Shown: positions 6,994-14,477 of the stretch, in pieces
Layout of the letters: every line of letters starts with the position of its first letter
Position numbering within the stretch: position 1 is the stretch's first letter
From: an uncultured Oscillospiraceae bacterium
GTDB taxonomy: Bacteria; Bacillota; Clostridia; Oscillospirales; Oscillospiraceae
Length of the DNA stretch: 17,782 nucleotides
Reading direction: 5' to 3'
NCBI GenBank assembly: GCA_934590505.1
Contig: CAKTPC010000031.1
Coordinates: 1 to 17,782, forward strand
Notes under the pieces: model-generated
Told to the model about the DNA's origin: nothing
The model's input: the letters and a program-made list of their open reading frames with translations, nothing else
The model's database searches: none
Made by a program: the position numbers and the translations under genes

Positions 6994-9492
6994 TTAGTCC
7001 TCACGGTTCTTTCTGCAGCGGCGGATAAGGAATACCGCGCTGCCCGCAGCAGCGGCCAGCAGTATAAGCACATAGGGCAGGGAATCGAGCGCAACGCCGG
7101 TATCAGGATTCACATCCTTGAAGTTTGTAAATACAACCGCCTTGCCGATTTCCGAGACGGTAAACTCCGCTGTCCTGCCGTTCTGCTTGTCTGCCCCATC
7201 GATTTGATACGAGGTAGTGTATCCGCTTTGCGAACAGTCCTGCTCCGTCACGGTCACTGTGCTGCCGAGGGGAACGTTTTCAATTGTATACTCATCATTG
7301 TGCTTGAGCGTGAACTCAACCGGGGCTGCATCGCCGATTTTATAGGTGAAGCCGAATTCTCTGTCCCGGTCTCCCAGTGCTCCGGCAACAAGCTTTTCGA
7401 TCCTGACGGCTGCGGCAGACTCCTCCCACTGTCCGTACAGCACGGTGTTTTCGTTAACTGTAATCACATCCCCGGGCCCGTATCCGGTTCCGGTTCCGTC
7501 GGCGTTTGTGTTCCAGCCCGTAAACCTGAGCACGGTTCCGTCCGTGCAGTTAACGGTTGTCCCGACGGCTATCCCGTTTGTGCCGACCATTGCCGTGCCG
7601 ACCGTCGCCGTCAGCGGCTTGCCGCCTGTGACCGTATTGGGAACATTTATGTTCTCCACTTTCTTTCCGTCCGGGAGATTTGCGTCATAGCTTAGGGTGA
7701 TCTGCTCCTTCGCTTTAACATAGAAGTCTATATGCCAGCCCTTGTCCTGACTGCTCGTCTGAAGCTTCACGACATAGGGGATAATCTCATAGTCGGCTGC
7801 ATTAAAGCCGCTTTTTATCTGTGTCCCGTCAGCGGCGCAGCAGTCAGAGTAGTTGCTGTTTACCAGCTGCCTCAGGAGCGCCGCATAGTCGATGCCAATA
7901 AGCACGGCCTTGGTCTGTGCTCCTGAAGCATCTGCCACGCCTGCTGTATTCGTGTCGTTTATGCTTGCCGTCGCCGCCGCTATGAATGCTTCGATATCAA
8001 TTAAAGTCTTCGGATTCGTCGAGTATGTACCGCCGGAAGCCCACGTTCTTCCGTTGTGGAAATAATATGCGCCGCTGATTACCGTCGGCTCTCCGGGGAG
8101 CGTCCGGGAGTCCTTGATAACGGCGATATACACCGGGTAATCGCTGCCCTTCTCGGCGGCCTCCCTTATAATGTCGTTCTGTGTCTTGACTATTATGGTG
8201 ACGGCTTTACTGTTATTGCCGCTGCCGCACTGCACAACAGCCGTTGCTCCCGCCTGTGCGTCGGAGCTTATCTCAACGTAAGCGTAGTGCTTTCCGTTCC
8301 CGTTTGTGGTTTGGGGGAAATAGTGCTTTTCACCGCCGCTCACGGTATATCCGCTGAACCCATCACCCGGCGTGCCGGAAAAGCTCCACGCAAGCCGCCG
8401 GTTATAGTTCCGCTCGAATCTGATCACCGTGCCGGGCGCGGCATAGATCGTCTTCCCGCCTGATGTGCCCTGATCCATATCCACAAGCGCGGTATGATAC
8501 CAGTCCTCCGGGGAAAGCTCCGTCTTGCCGCTGAGGACATAGAAGGTGGAAAAGCTGACGGTAGAGAAGGTCAGGACTCCGCCGTCCGCCTGCGCGGACA
8601 GCTCCTCCGCAGCGGAAACCGCCGCAGCTCTCAGGCGCATGGGCGCACCCGCCGCGCCATGCACATGCACGACACGGACGATGTCGCCAAGCTCAAGCCC
8701 GGACACGCTGATGCTCACCATCCCGTCCGTCGGCTGGAGACTGTTCCCGTCCTCATCGATAAGCGTTATATCGAACGCATAGACCGTATAGCTTTCTCCG
8801 ATGTCCTCCCCGAGCAGAGAACCCACCGCAGCGCGCAGAGACTCCTGTCCGTCCTCAAGCGCGATAACGGAAAGCCACGCCGCGCGCTCGGGCAGCGCAC
8901 CCTGAGCCGTGAAGCCGTACTGTCCAGCCGCCGCGCTCAGGCTCTGCGGCGCTCCGGCACTCTCTTCCTCTTCGTTTTCATTCTCTATGCCGACCTCATC
9001 GCCGCCGTCTTCAGGCTTCGGCTCTTCGGCGGGCTGCTTGTCCTCAGGCTCCTCTTCATTGTCCTCACCGATTGCGGGAGACTGCGGCGCAGGCGGCTCT
9101 TCACTGACAGCGGGAACCTCCGCCGCGACGAAGCGCCCATACAGCTCAACCGTTGCCGATGCCTCAAACGCAGCGACCGTGCCGAATCCGGTGAACTCCA
9201 TTCCGTCGGCGGTGAACCACCCGGCGAAGCTGTGCCCGTCAAGGACAGGGTCGTCAGGACTTGTGAGAGTCTCCCCGCTGCCGACCGTCACGCACCTGTA
9301 CTGCGCACCGTTGACAAGGAACACATAGGTCAGCACCGCCGCAGCCGGCTCCTCCTCGGGCGGCTGTATCTCCTCTGTTAGCTCCGCAGCATAGGCGGAC
9401 ACGAACAGACTTCCCAGCAGGACAAGCGCAATGCACAGCGCAAGGGTACGCTTTATCAAAGCGCTTCCTGCAAACAAATTTTCGAACTTCAT
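6994..9492 (-). CDS. Large wall-anchored tip adhesin-type pilin
   Basis: This 832-residue secreted protein has a signal peptide to about residue 36 (SAYA|AE). An InlB/Listeria-Bacteroides B-repeat-like domain lies at about 53-122 (GHSFAGWFTADG...VELYGRF). A Glu/Pro-rich linker (about 124-182) reaches away from it. Two or three domains at about 185-595 have no family I can name. A second B-repeat-like domain is at about 598-690 (ITLSYDAN...LRFTGWNTNADG...VLYGQW). A DUF7601/Spy0128-like stalk domain is at 696-794 with candidate isopeptide residues Lys700, Glu750 and Asn790. The sorting signal is PDTGV (796-800), then a hydrophobic helix and RRCRK. It shares DTGVxLDSLPYVL with the major pilin, so the same sortase should process it. 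As first gene and largest subunit it is the likely tip. The start has a GGAGGG site. Confidence 0.82.
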   Translation of the reverse strand: MKFENLFAGSALIKRTLALCIALVLLGSLFVSAYAAELTEEIQPPEEEPAAAVLTYVFLVNGAQYRCVTVGSGETLTSPDDPVLDGHSFAGWFTADGMEFTGFGTVAAFEASATVELYGRFVAAEVPAVSEEPPAPQSPAIGEDNEEEPEDKQPAEEPKPEDGGDEVGIENENEEEESAGAPQSLSAAAGQYGFTAQGALPERAAWLSVIALEDGQESLRAAVGSLLGEDIGESYTVYAFDITLIDEDGNSLQPTDGMVSISVSGLELGDIVRVVHVHGAAGAPMRLRAAAVSAAEELSAQADGGVLTFSTVSFSTFYVLSGKTELSPEDWYHTALVDMDQGTSGGKTIYAAPGTVIRFERNYNRRLAWSFSGTPGDGFSGYTVSGGEKHYFPQTTNGNGKHYAYVEISSDAQAGATAVVQCGSGNNSKAVTIIVKTQNDIIREAAEKGSDYPVYIAVIKDSRTLPGEPTVISGAYYFHNGRTWASGGTYSTNPKTLIDIEAFIAAATASINDTNTAGVADASGAQTKAVLIGIDYAALLRQLVNSNYSDCCAADGTQIKSGFNAADYEIIPYVVKLQTSSQDKGWHIDFYVKAKEQITLSYDANLPDGKKVENINVPNTVTGGKPLTATVGTAMVGTNGIAVGTTVNCTDGTVLRFTGWNTNADGTGTGYGPGDVITVNENTVLYGQWEESAAAVRIEKLVAGALGDRDREFGFTYKIGDAAPVEFTLKHNDEYTIENVPLGSTVTVTEQDCSQSGYTTSYQIDGADKQNGRTAEFTVSEIGKAVVFTNFKDVNPDTGVALDSLPYVLILLAAAAGSAVFLIRRCRKNRED

Positions 9493-9703
9493 AGTTTACC
9501 CTCCTGCTGTTTCCAATGATATCCGACAGCGCCGCGCCGCGCGGCGCACTTTCCGACGCGATGTTTGCCTGCTCAGACCCGCCGTCGCGATGCGGACCCC
9601 CACCGCCTTGTAAATACTCCCGTTTTGCGAAGCTCCGGGGCGGGGTTCTTAACAAAACCATTTGCTTTAATCGGGATCCTACCCACCAATGCTTTTTGTT
9701 TCT
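9493..9703 (-). other. Leader (5' UTR) of the pilus operon
   Basis: About 200 nt lie between the predicted transcription start and the adhesin ATG. No convincing ORF is seen. The leader is GC-rich near the gene and contains a GCGCCGC/GCGGCGC hairpin (9529-9547, 7-bp stem, 5-nt loop) and a weaker GTCCGC...GCGGGT pairing further upstream. The ribosome binding site GGAGGG sits 6 nt before the start. I recognise no riboswitch class here. Confidence 0.45.
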
Positions 9704-9732
9704 ATTATATTAAGTACTTTCCTGTGAGTCTG
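9704..9732 (-). promoter_or_regulatory. Promoter of the pilus operon
   Basis: On the - strand, a perfect TATAAT -10 box lies at 9704-9709. At 17 bp spacing the -35 position reads CAGACT, a poor match to TTGACA, so the promoter probably needs an activator. The expected start of transcription is near 9697. The neighbouring palindrome at 9731-9745 overlaps the -35 position. Confidence 0.65.
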
Positions 9733-9745
9733 TGACTGAGTCTCA
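9731..9745. promoter_or_regulatory. Operator palindrome at the pilus promoter
   Basis: TGTGACTGAGTCTCA is a 7-1-7 palindrome with one mismatched pair. It is followed by TTATC, so 9730-9750 matches the operator of the Fur-family gene at 15670-15690 at 17 of 21 positions. Its centre is about 41 bp upstream of the predicted start of transcription, the class II activator position of Crp/Fnr proteins. Its 5-nt gap between GTGA and TC(A/T)C suits a Fur-type box (7-1-7) better than the usual Crp N6 spacing. Confidence 0.6.
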
Positions 9746-9806
9746 TTATCGGGAGTGTTTGCGCGTTCCGTTTCAAAATATTTTCCCGGCGCTTCCGAGC
9801 AGGCTG

Positions 9807-11567
9807 TTATCCCGAAGGCAGGATGACGGTGTTCGCGTCATAGTCTGCCGTGTGGCGAAGCACATCGTTCGTGCGGGCAATTTTATCCGACAGGCTTTCG
9901 ATGAATTTCCGGAGCAGCTTCACGCCGATGACTGGGTCTGTCTCCATCAGGGCGTTGAGCTTCGCTTTGCTTATGCACAGCAGCTCCGTAAACTCCACGG
10001 CGGTGCCGCTGAGACGGAAAACATTCCGTGACAGGCAGCTCTCGCCAATGAAGTGTCCCGCACGCAGCAGCGCTATCTCCGTCGGTGCGGAGCTGATGTT
10101 GCTTTCGCGGTTCGCGATCAGCCGCACCTTGCCCTTGAGGATGATGCAGACCTCCTCGTTATAATCTCCGCTTGAAAAAACCGACTCGTTCTTATAGTAA
10201 GTTTTTACATGGCAATATCCGCTGAGCGTGTCCAGCTCGGCTTGGGTGAAGCTGTCAAGCGTCGGCAGCTTCCTGATGGTCTGGAGTATTTCGTCACGGC
10301 TCAGCTCCCGGCGGTGCTCCTTATCCAGCCGTATCTCCGGGGCGGACATATTGTGCCTTTCAAGCACGGCGCGCACCGCGTAGCGCTCCCTGCGCACAAG
10401 CTTTATCACGCTCTCCCATGCCCTCTGCGTTTCGAGATAGGCGGCAAACGCATCAAAGTCCGGCTTGGCGTCGTGCTTTGAGATGTAGATATTGCGCAGA
10501 GCCTCCGCGCTGGCTTCGCTGTCCCCGGCGGCGAGGTACTGCGCGGATAGCATCATGCTGCTCCTGTATATTTTTTCCTCCAGATCGTCTTTCAGGAAAG
10601 CTCCGGGGTAGGGGTCGAAGTCCTCCGGATAGACCATTATCAGGTTGCTGGTCTTGCACTGTGATGTCATTTTTGCTTTCTGGTAGACGAAACGGTATAT
10701 ATCCTCGCGCACGCGCATCCATTGCGGATGCGTTTTTGGCTGCGGCAGGTGCTTTATTGACAGGGTGTTGTCAAGGAAAAAGCTGAAGCCGAACATGCGG
10801 CTGTTTATGACATAGTCGACGTCCTCGCCGCGCGGGACGAGCGGGTCAAAGGGTACGCACTCGAAAAGCTCACGGTGCAGCGTCATAGCCCCGCCGAATG
10901 CAAACGGCGTGCGCTTGAGTCTCGGCCCGCTCCCGATGATTCTGTCAAAGGCCTCCCCCTTGCTCCCGAAGCGATCCCAATACGTCATCCACGGCTCGGG
11001 CTTCACATCGTCGTAGTACTGGTTTTTGCTGTTCAGGTAGTATCCGGCCACTCCGTGGACGACATCGCCGTATACTCGCCGCCCGATAAACTCCATCGCT
11101 CGCTGGACATAATCGTCCATCTCAAACACCTCATCGTCGTCAATGAGCAGTGCCGCGTCCGCCGTCAGAATGGAGGCAGCAAGCAGGCACACGTTGCGCA
11201 CATTGGCATACCCGTACATGGACAGCAGCCGCAGCGCTCTTTCGTCCAGCCCCGCGCCGCGCAGTATGCCGGCTATCTCCCGCAGATCGCCCGCCGTAAA
11301 GAGGTAGGTTTCCGCGCCCAGTCCGGACCTTAAGACGATGCGCCTGACCTGCGCCAGCGCTGCCTCCTCCACATCCTCCGTTGTCGGGCAGACAAGGATA
11401 ACAAGCTTGAAGTCCTTTTCCCGGAAGCGCTTCATGCTCACAAGAGTGCGCTCAAGCGTTCCCTCCTGATCCACCGGCGTCGGGTGGTCGTATATCGCGT
11501 CGCCCTCCTGCCATGGCTCGCCGCTCCGGCGCGACCAGTAGGTGGGGATAACCATCGTTTTTCTCAT
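9807..11567 (-). CDS. Glycosyltransferase (GT-A fold) fused to a C-terminal CAP_ED cyclic-nucleotide-binding-like domain
   Basis: This 586-residue cytosolic protein has an N-terminal GT-A/GT2-like transferase (about 1-310). It shows LLIDDDEVFE (141-150) with an acidic metal/nucleotide-sugar motif, AFGGAMTLHRELF (223-235) and the catalytic-base-type RGEDVDY (246-252). A helical linker (about 325-440) leads to a CAP_ED beta-roll at about 450-567: YKNESVFSSGDYNEEVCIILKGKVRLIA, then GHFIGESCLSRNVFRLSGTAVEF. The Gly-Glu of the phosphate-binding cassette is kept, but the Arg-Ser/Thr-Ala part is shifted, so cyclic-nucleotide binding is not assured. No DNA-binding domain follows. It is the third gene of the glycosyltransferase operon, 42 nt after the GT4 gene. 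Sugar donor and acceptor are unknown. The start follows AAGGCGG. Confidence 0.82.
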   Translation of the reverse strand: MRKTMVIPTYWSRRSGEPWQEGDAIYDHPTPVDQEGTLERTLVSMKRFREKDFKLVILVCPTTEDVEEAALAQVRRIVLRSGLGAETYLFTAGDLREIAGILRGAGLDERALRLLSMYGYANVRNVCLLAASILTADAALLIDDDEVFEMDDYVQRAMEFIGRRVYGDVVHGVAGYYLNSKNQYYDDVKPEPWMTYWDRFGSKGEAFDRIIGSGPRLKRTPFAFGGAMTLHRELFECVPFDPLVPRGEDVDYVINSRMFGFSFFLDNTLSIKHLPQPKTHPQWMRVREDIYRFVYQKAKMTSQCKTSNLIMVYPEDFDPYPGAFLKDDLEEKIYRSSMMLSAQYLAAGDSEASAEALRNIYISKHDAKPDFDAFAAYLETQRAWESVIKLVRRERYAVRAVLERHNMSAPEIRLDKEHRRELSRDEILQTIRKLPTLDSFTQAELDTLSGYCHVKTYYKNESVFSSGDYNEEVCIILKGKVRLIANRESNISSAPTEIALLRAGHFIGESCLSRNVFRLSGTAVEFTELLCISKAKLNALMETDPVIGVKLLRKFIESLSDKIARTNDVLRHTADYDANTVILPSG

Positions 11568-11609
11568 CTGCCGCCTTAACTCCTTATATAGTCCTTTTCA
11601 AAAAACGGC

Positions 11610-12833
11610 TCAGCGATTCCTGAGCATGCGCGGAATGGACAGCGTTGACGCATACAGCTGCTCAAGCTTGATAACAAACAGCCGCTGCGTGAAGCGCTCC
11701 TTTACATAGCGGGATATTTCCGCCCTTCTGCCGGGATCCTCATGGCTGCGCAGCAGCTCCTCAAGTATCGCACCGCAGAGCATGTCCTCATTATCAACGG
11801 GGACGAGCGCGCCCACCTCGCTGTTTATGAATTCAGGCAGGCCGCCCTCGTTTGAAGCAACGACAGGCAGGCCGCACGCCATTGCCTCAAGCGCGACAAG
11901 TCCGAAAGGCTCCTTGCGCGACGGCACGGCAAGCACATCGGCCGTGCTGTACAGCCTGCGCAGCTCCTTCTGCTCCCTGTGGCCGAGGAAAAACACTCCC
12001 TTCAGGCCGAGCGAGTCCTTGAGTGCTTCAAGTTTTTTCCGCTCATCGCCGCTGCCGACGATAAGGGTTATGATCTTCCCCTTTTCCAGACGTTCATACT
12101 GCTTTGCCGCCCTGAGCAATGTATCCGCGCCCTTGAACGCCGTCAGCTTCCCTACGAAGAGGACTATCTGTTCACCGTTATAATTGATGCCGAGAGAGGA
12201 CATCAGCTCCTCCCGGTTTGCGTCCACGGGGAAGAACACATCCTCGTTGTAGCCGTTGTGCAAAAGCACCGTTCTCTCCACCGTCTCCGGAAACCGGCAA
12301 TGCAGCGCGCGCATATTGTCTCCTGAAACCGCGATGATCTTTTCGCAGCGCTTTGCCGCCAGCTCCGCAAAGCCCTGAAACTCCGGCCATTTCTCACAGC
12401 CCATGAGATCCGTGCCGTGCGTTGTGATGACGGTCGGTATCCCGTGCTGCGCCGACAGCCACGCAAGGCACCATACGTGCTGCGCATGTATAAGCTCCGG
12501 CTTAAATTCATCTATTGCCTGCATTATGGCCGTGTCAAACGCCGTCAGATACTGCGCAAGCTCGCCGCCGTCCAGATCGCCGAAGGTGGTCACGCTCCTC
12601 GGATGGGTCGTGAAGCAGGGGAAATTAAACGGCAGCGCGTCCTTGCGTGGGACGTACCGGGAGAAGCGAACATATCTCATGCTCACGCCGGGAATCTCCT
12701 GCGGAGCTTCGTTTTCTGGGAAAACAACGCACACCTGATGCCCCCGCATGGCAAGGTGCACGGCTATGTTCTTTGTGTATGTGCCGCTGCCGGAGCCGTC
12801 GAGCGGGAAGTGATTGACAAGCATTATTCTCAT
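11610..12833 (-). CDS. GT4-family glycosyltransferase
   Basis: This retaining GT-B transferase has 407 residues. The N-terminal glycine-rich acceptor loop is PLDGSGSGTYTKN (10-22). ITTHGTDL, a donor-side VLFVGKLTAFKGADTLL and the C-terminal EX7E motif (Glu308 and Glu316 in KEPFGLVALEAMACGLPVVAS) are all typical of GT4. I chose the ATG at 12833 because it overlaps the upstream gene's stop as ATGA, with AAAGGCGG 8 nt upstream; an in-frame extension to 12866 would run into the preceding gene. It is the second gene of the glycosyltransferase operon. It presumably adds a sugar to a lipid- or protein-linked acceptor at the membrane face; the specificity is not readable. Confidence 0.92.
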   Translation of the reverse strand: MRIMLVNHFPLDGSGSGTYTKNIAVHLAMRGHQVCVVFPENEAPQEIPGVSMRYVRFSRYVPRKDALPFNFPCFTTHPRSVTTFGDLDGGELAQYLTAFDTAIMQAIDEFKPELIHAQHVWCLAWLSAQHGIPTVITTHGTDLMGCEKWPEFQGFAELAAKRCEKIIAVSGDNMRALHCRFPETVERTVLLHNGYNEDVFFPVDANREELMSSLGINYNGEQIVLFVGKLTAFKGADTLLRAAKQYERLEKGKIITLIVGSGDERKKLEALKDSLGLKGVFFLGHREQKELRRLYSTADVLAVPSRKEPFGLVALEAMACGLPVVASNEGGLPEFINSEVGALVPVDNEDMLCGAILEELLRSHEDPGRRAEISRYVKERFTQRLFVIKLEQLYASTLSIPRMLRNR

Positions 12834-13990
12834 GTTCCGTACCGCCTTTCCATAAATTCCTGCCATGCCTTCGCCGTGTTGAAATACTGGTTTACCATGC
12901 TCTCAAGGCAGCCCTCCGCCGCTCTCGCAATCTGCGGCAGCTCCATAAACCGCTCGTCCTTAGTGTACTCACACAGTCCGCGCGCTCCCATTTCAAGCTG
13001 CTTCAGTCTCCATGTGTATTCCGATGAGGAGCAGCCCTCGCGCCAGCGCAGAAAAACATTCCTGCCTATCCAGCCTGTGCAGGCGTAGAAGAACCTGTCG
13101 CGCACGCGCCGGCTTTCCCGGAGGTCCGGCAGGACGGGGTAGTTTCCATAGGTATCGTGAAAGATGTGCACGTCGATATCCATGCAGCTCAGGTGCCCCT
13201 GCTCTGCGGCAATTCCCATGAAAGTATCCTCTCCGCGCGCAAGAAACGGCTGTCCGTTATAGAAATAGTGAGGGGAGAAGAACGGCGGAAGCTTAGGGAA
13301 TGCATCCATTTTTATTCCGAGGTTGCCCCCGAGGAGCTTGTTTGTCCACTTTTGCCTCGGTATGGCGGATTTCTGGATGGTCAGGCATTTATGGAAAAAG
13401 CCGTCCTTCCAGAACAGAGACATCTCGTCCTTATGCAGCCCATACAGGAGCGTGTCCATGCCGTTGAAGTGCGCGGGTGGAAGAATGTTGTAGCCGGAAT
13501 AATCGCTCGTTGTGATATCCACCCCGCGGGCGATGCCTCTCGCGTGGCTGCCCACAAAATCCACGTCGTCAAACCACAGCCTTCCCTCCCGGTTCTTTCT
13601 AAGAACTCTCGGCTGAACGTCGGAATCAACGAAGATGAGCAGATCGATATCCTCAAACAGTGCCTCCATGAGCACATGGTTCCGGTTAAAGCCGTAAGGT
13701 ATCAGTCCGTGCTCAGACAAAAGCTCGGAATACAGCAGGGCATCCACTGACTTATCGCTGACGCCCAGCTTGTTGAATTCTCCGTATGCGCGGCGGTAAT
13801 TGTGAAGCTCTATCAGTGATACCTTTGTCCGTTCCTCCAAGGCGAACAGCGCCGAGCGGCTCATACTGTGCGAGTACACGACAATCACCCGGTCAATTTG
13901 ATGGCCGTATGTTTCCGCATTGTCCAGAAAGTCTATGAGCGGATGTGCGGAAATGAAGTCCCGGACTATCATCCCCAGTGCAATTTTCAT
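12830..13990 (-). CDS. Glycosyltransferase, GT-A/GT2-like
   Basis: This 386-residue cytosolic protein shows the GT-A signs LLIFVDSDVQP (117-127, DxD-type DSD at 122-124), LLGGNLGIKMDAF (219-231), LARGEDTFMG (250-259, catalytic-type Asp/Glu) and DVHIFHDTYG (273-282, late metal-binding His). I cannot assign it to a named family; similarity to the N-terminal half of the third gene in the operon is limited to these motifs. It is the first gene of the operon, with GGGGAGG 6 nt before the ATG, and its stop overlaps the next start (ATGA). A leader of about 400 nt with hairpins precedes it. Donor and acceptor are unknown. Confidence 0.8.
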   Translation of the reverse strand: MKIALGMIVRDFISAHPLIDFLDNAETYGHQIDRVIVVYSHSMSRSALFALEERTKVSLIELHNYRRAYGEFNKLGVSDKSVDALLYSELLSEHGLIPYGFNRNHVLMEALFEDIDLLIFVDSDVQPRVLRKNREGRLWFDDVDFVGSHARGIARGVDITTSDYSGYNILPPAHFNGMDTLLYGLHKDEMSLFWKDGFFHKCLTIQKSAIPRQKWTNKLLGGNLGIKMDAFPKLPPFFSPHYFYNGQPFLARGEDTFMGIAAEQGHLSCMDIDVHIFHDTYGNYPVLPDLRESRRVRDRFFYACTGWIGRNVFLRWREGCSSSEYTWRLKQLEMGARGLCEYTKDERFMELPQIARAAEGCLESMVNQYFNTAKAWQEFMERRYGT

Positions 13991-14026
13991 ATTCTTCCTC
14001 CCCTCTGTCGATCAATGGTATTAAAA

Positions 14027-14068
14027 GACCGCACAAGTCCTGTTGGCAATGTCAGGACTTGAGCGGCC
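14027..14068 (-). terminator. Terminator-like hairpin in the leader of the glycosyltransferase operon
   Basis: Arms 14027-14042 and 14053-14068 pair over 16 positions with two mismatches (GACCGCACAAGTCCTG against CAGGACTTGAGCGGCC) around a 10-nt loop. On the - strand it is followed by TTTTAAT and ends 36 nt before the first start codon. Its place inside the leader suggests attenuation rather than the end of a gene. Confidence 0.55.
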
Positions 14069-14165
14069 TTTGTCGGTAAAACGAAGGTTGCTGTATGAAC
14101 CGGTCAAGAACACTGAGTTTGATCGGACTTTTTCATATAAGAAAACTTCACTCTGTCAATTAAAA

Positions 14166-14284
14166 GAACCGCAGGCCTTTTTAGAAAGCTAAGTAAAGGA
14201 CTAAGCATAAACGCGGGGATGTGTGAACTGTAGGAGAGACTTGGATATATGAGGTGAAGCATAGATCCAGAAGGCCTGCGGTTC
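14166..14284. repeat. 14-bp perfect inverted repeat enclosing 91 nt
   Basis: GAACCGCAGGCCTT (14166-14179) and AAGGCCTGCGGTTC (14271-14284) are perfect inverted copies. On the - strand the second arm is followed by TTTTAATTGACAG, so the RNA could form a terminator with a large loop. It could also be a pair of recombination sites flanking an invertible 91-bp segment; no recombinase gene is in the window. Confidence 0.6.
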
Positions 14285-14399
14285 CATGGAAGATACTCTG
14301 TTTGTGAGAAATACAGGCAGTGTAACACTTACAGCCCCCGATTCTCGACCGGCTGTCAGAGTCCGCAATGCAGTCGTCAGCCGCAAACTTATATACTCC

Positions 14400-14427
14400 T
14401 ATATATAATATACACTGCATTTTACAA
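14400..14427 (-). promoter_or_regulatory. Putative promoter of the glycosyltransferase operon
   Basis: On the - strand, TTGTAA (14422-14427) and TATATA (14400-14405) are separated by 16 bp; overlapping alternatives TATTAT (14405-14410) and TATATT also fit the -10. It lies just after the terminator of the upstream regulator gene and about 410 nt before the first glycosyltransferase. The TGTATATTATATATA run makes the exact -10 uncertain. Confidence 0.45.
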
Positions 14428-14430
14428 AAA

Positions 14431-14457
14431 GTCCGTGACCGGGTCACGGTCACGGAC
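14431..14457 (-). terminator. Rho-independent terminator of the Fur-Crp operon
   Basis: A perfect 10-bp stem GTCCGTGACC / GGTCACGGAC with a 7-nt loop is followed on the - strand by TTTTTGTAAA. It starts 21 nt after the stop of the Crp/Fnr-type gene. The same bases contain a perfect 7-1-7 palindrome CGTGACC-G-GGTCACG (14434-14448) upstream of the glycosyltransferase promoter, so the site may have two uses. Confidence 0.85.
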
Positions 14458-14477
14458 TAAATAAAGAGCCCCAATAT

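Larger units (their letters stand above)
13991..14399 (-). other. Long structured leader of the glycosyltransferase operon
   Basis: This stretch of about 410 nt lies between the crp-type gene's terminator/promoter region and the first glycosyltransferase. No ORF in it looks real. It contains a hairpin at about 14329-14355 (ACAGCC/GGCTGT with inner CGA/TCG) and two large inverted repeats listed separately. Both large repeats are followed on the - strand by CTTTTAAT and then GACAGAG, which suggests duplication or tandem attenuators. I tested T-box and c-di-GMP-I signatures by eye and found neither complete. Confidence 0.45.

Noticed and set aside
9254..9661. 135-aa frame overlapping the adhesin start on the - strand
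   Set aside because: Out-of-frame shadow of the adhesin gene; low-complexity Arg/Gly composition typical of GC-rich wrong frames.
9781..9806. Terminator after the glycosyltransferase operon
   Set aside because: Only a 5-bp stem with one wobble and no proper T-run; too weak to list.
14041..14080. c-di-GMP-I riboswitch (ACCGACAAAGGCC segment)
   Set aside because: The conserved CACGCAAAG and receptor motifs are absent.
14166..14300. T-box riboswitch (ATGGAACCGCAGG resembles the T-box sequence)
   Set aside because: The consensus AGGGTGGNACCGCG is only partly matched, the terminator loop would be 91 nt, no stem I motifs are seen, and the downstream genes are not amino-acid related.
14104..14453. 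Overlapping - strand reading frames (74-90 aa) in the glycosyltransferase leader
   Set aside because: No ribosome binding sites, no recognisable protein pattern, and they run through the inverted repeats.
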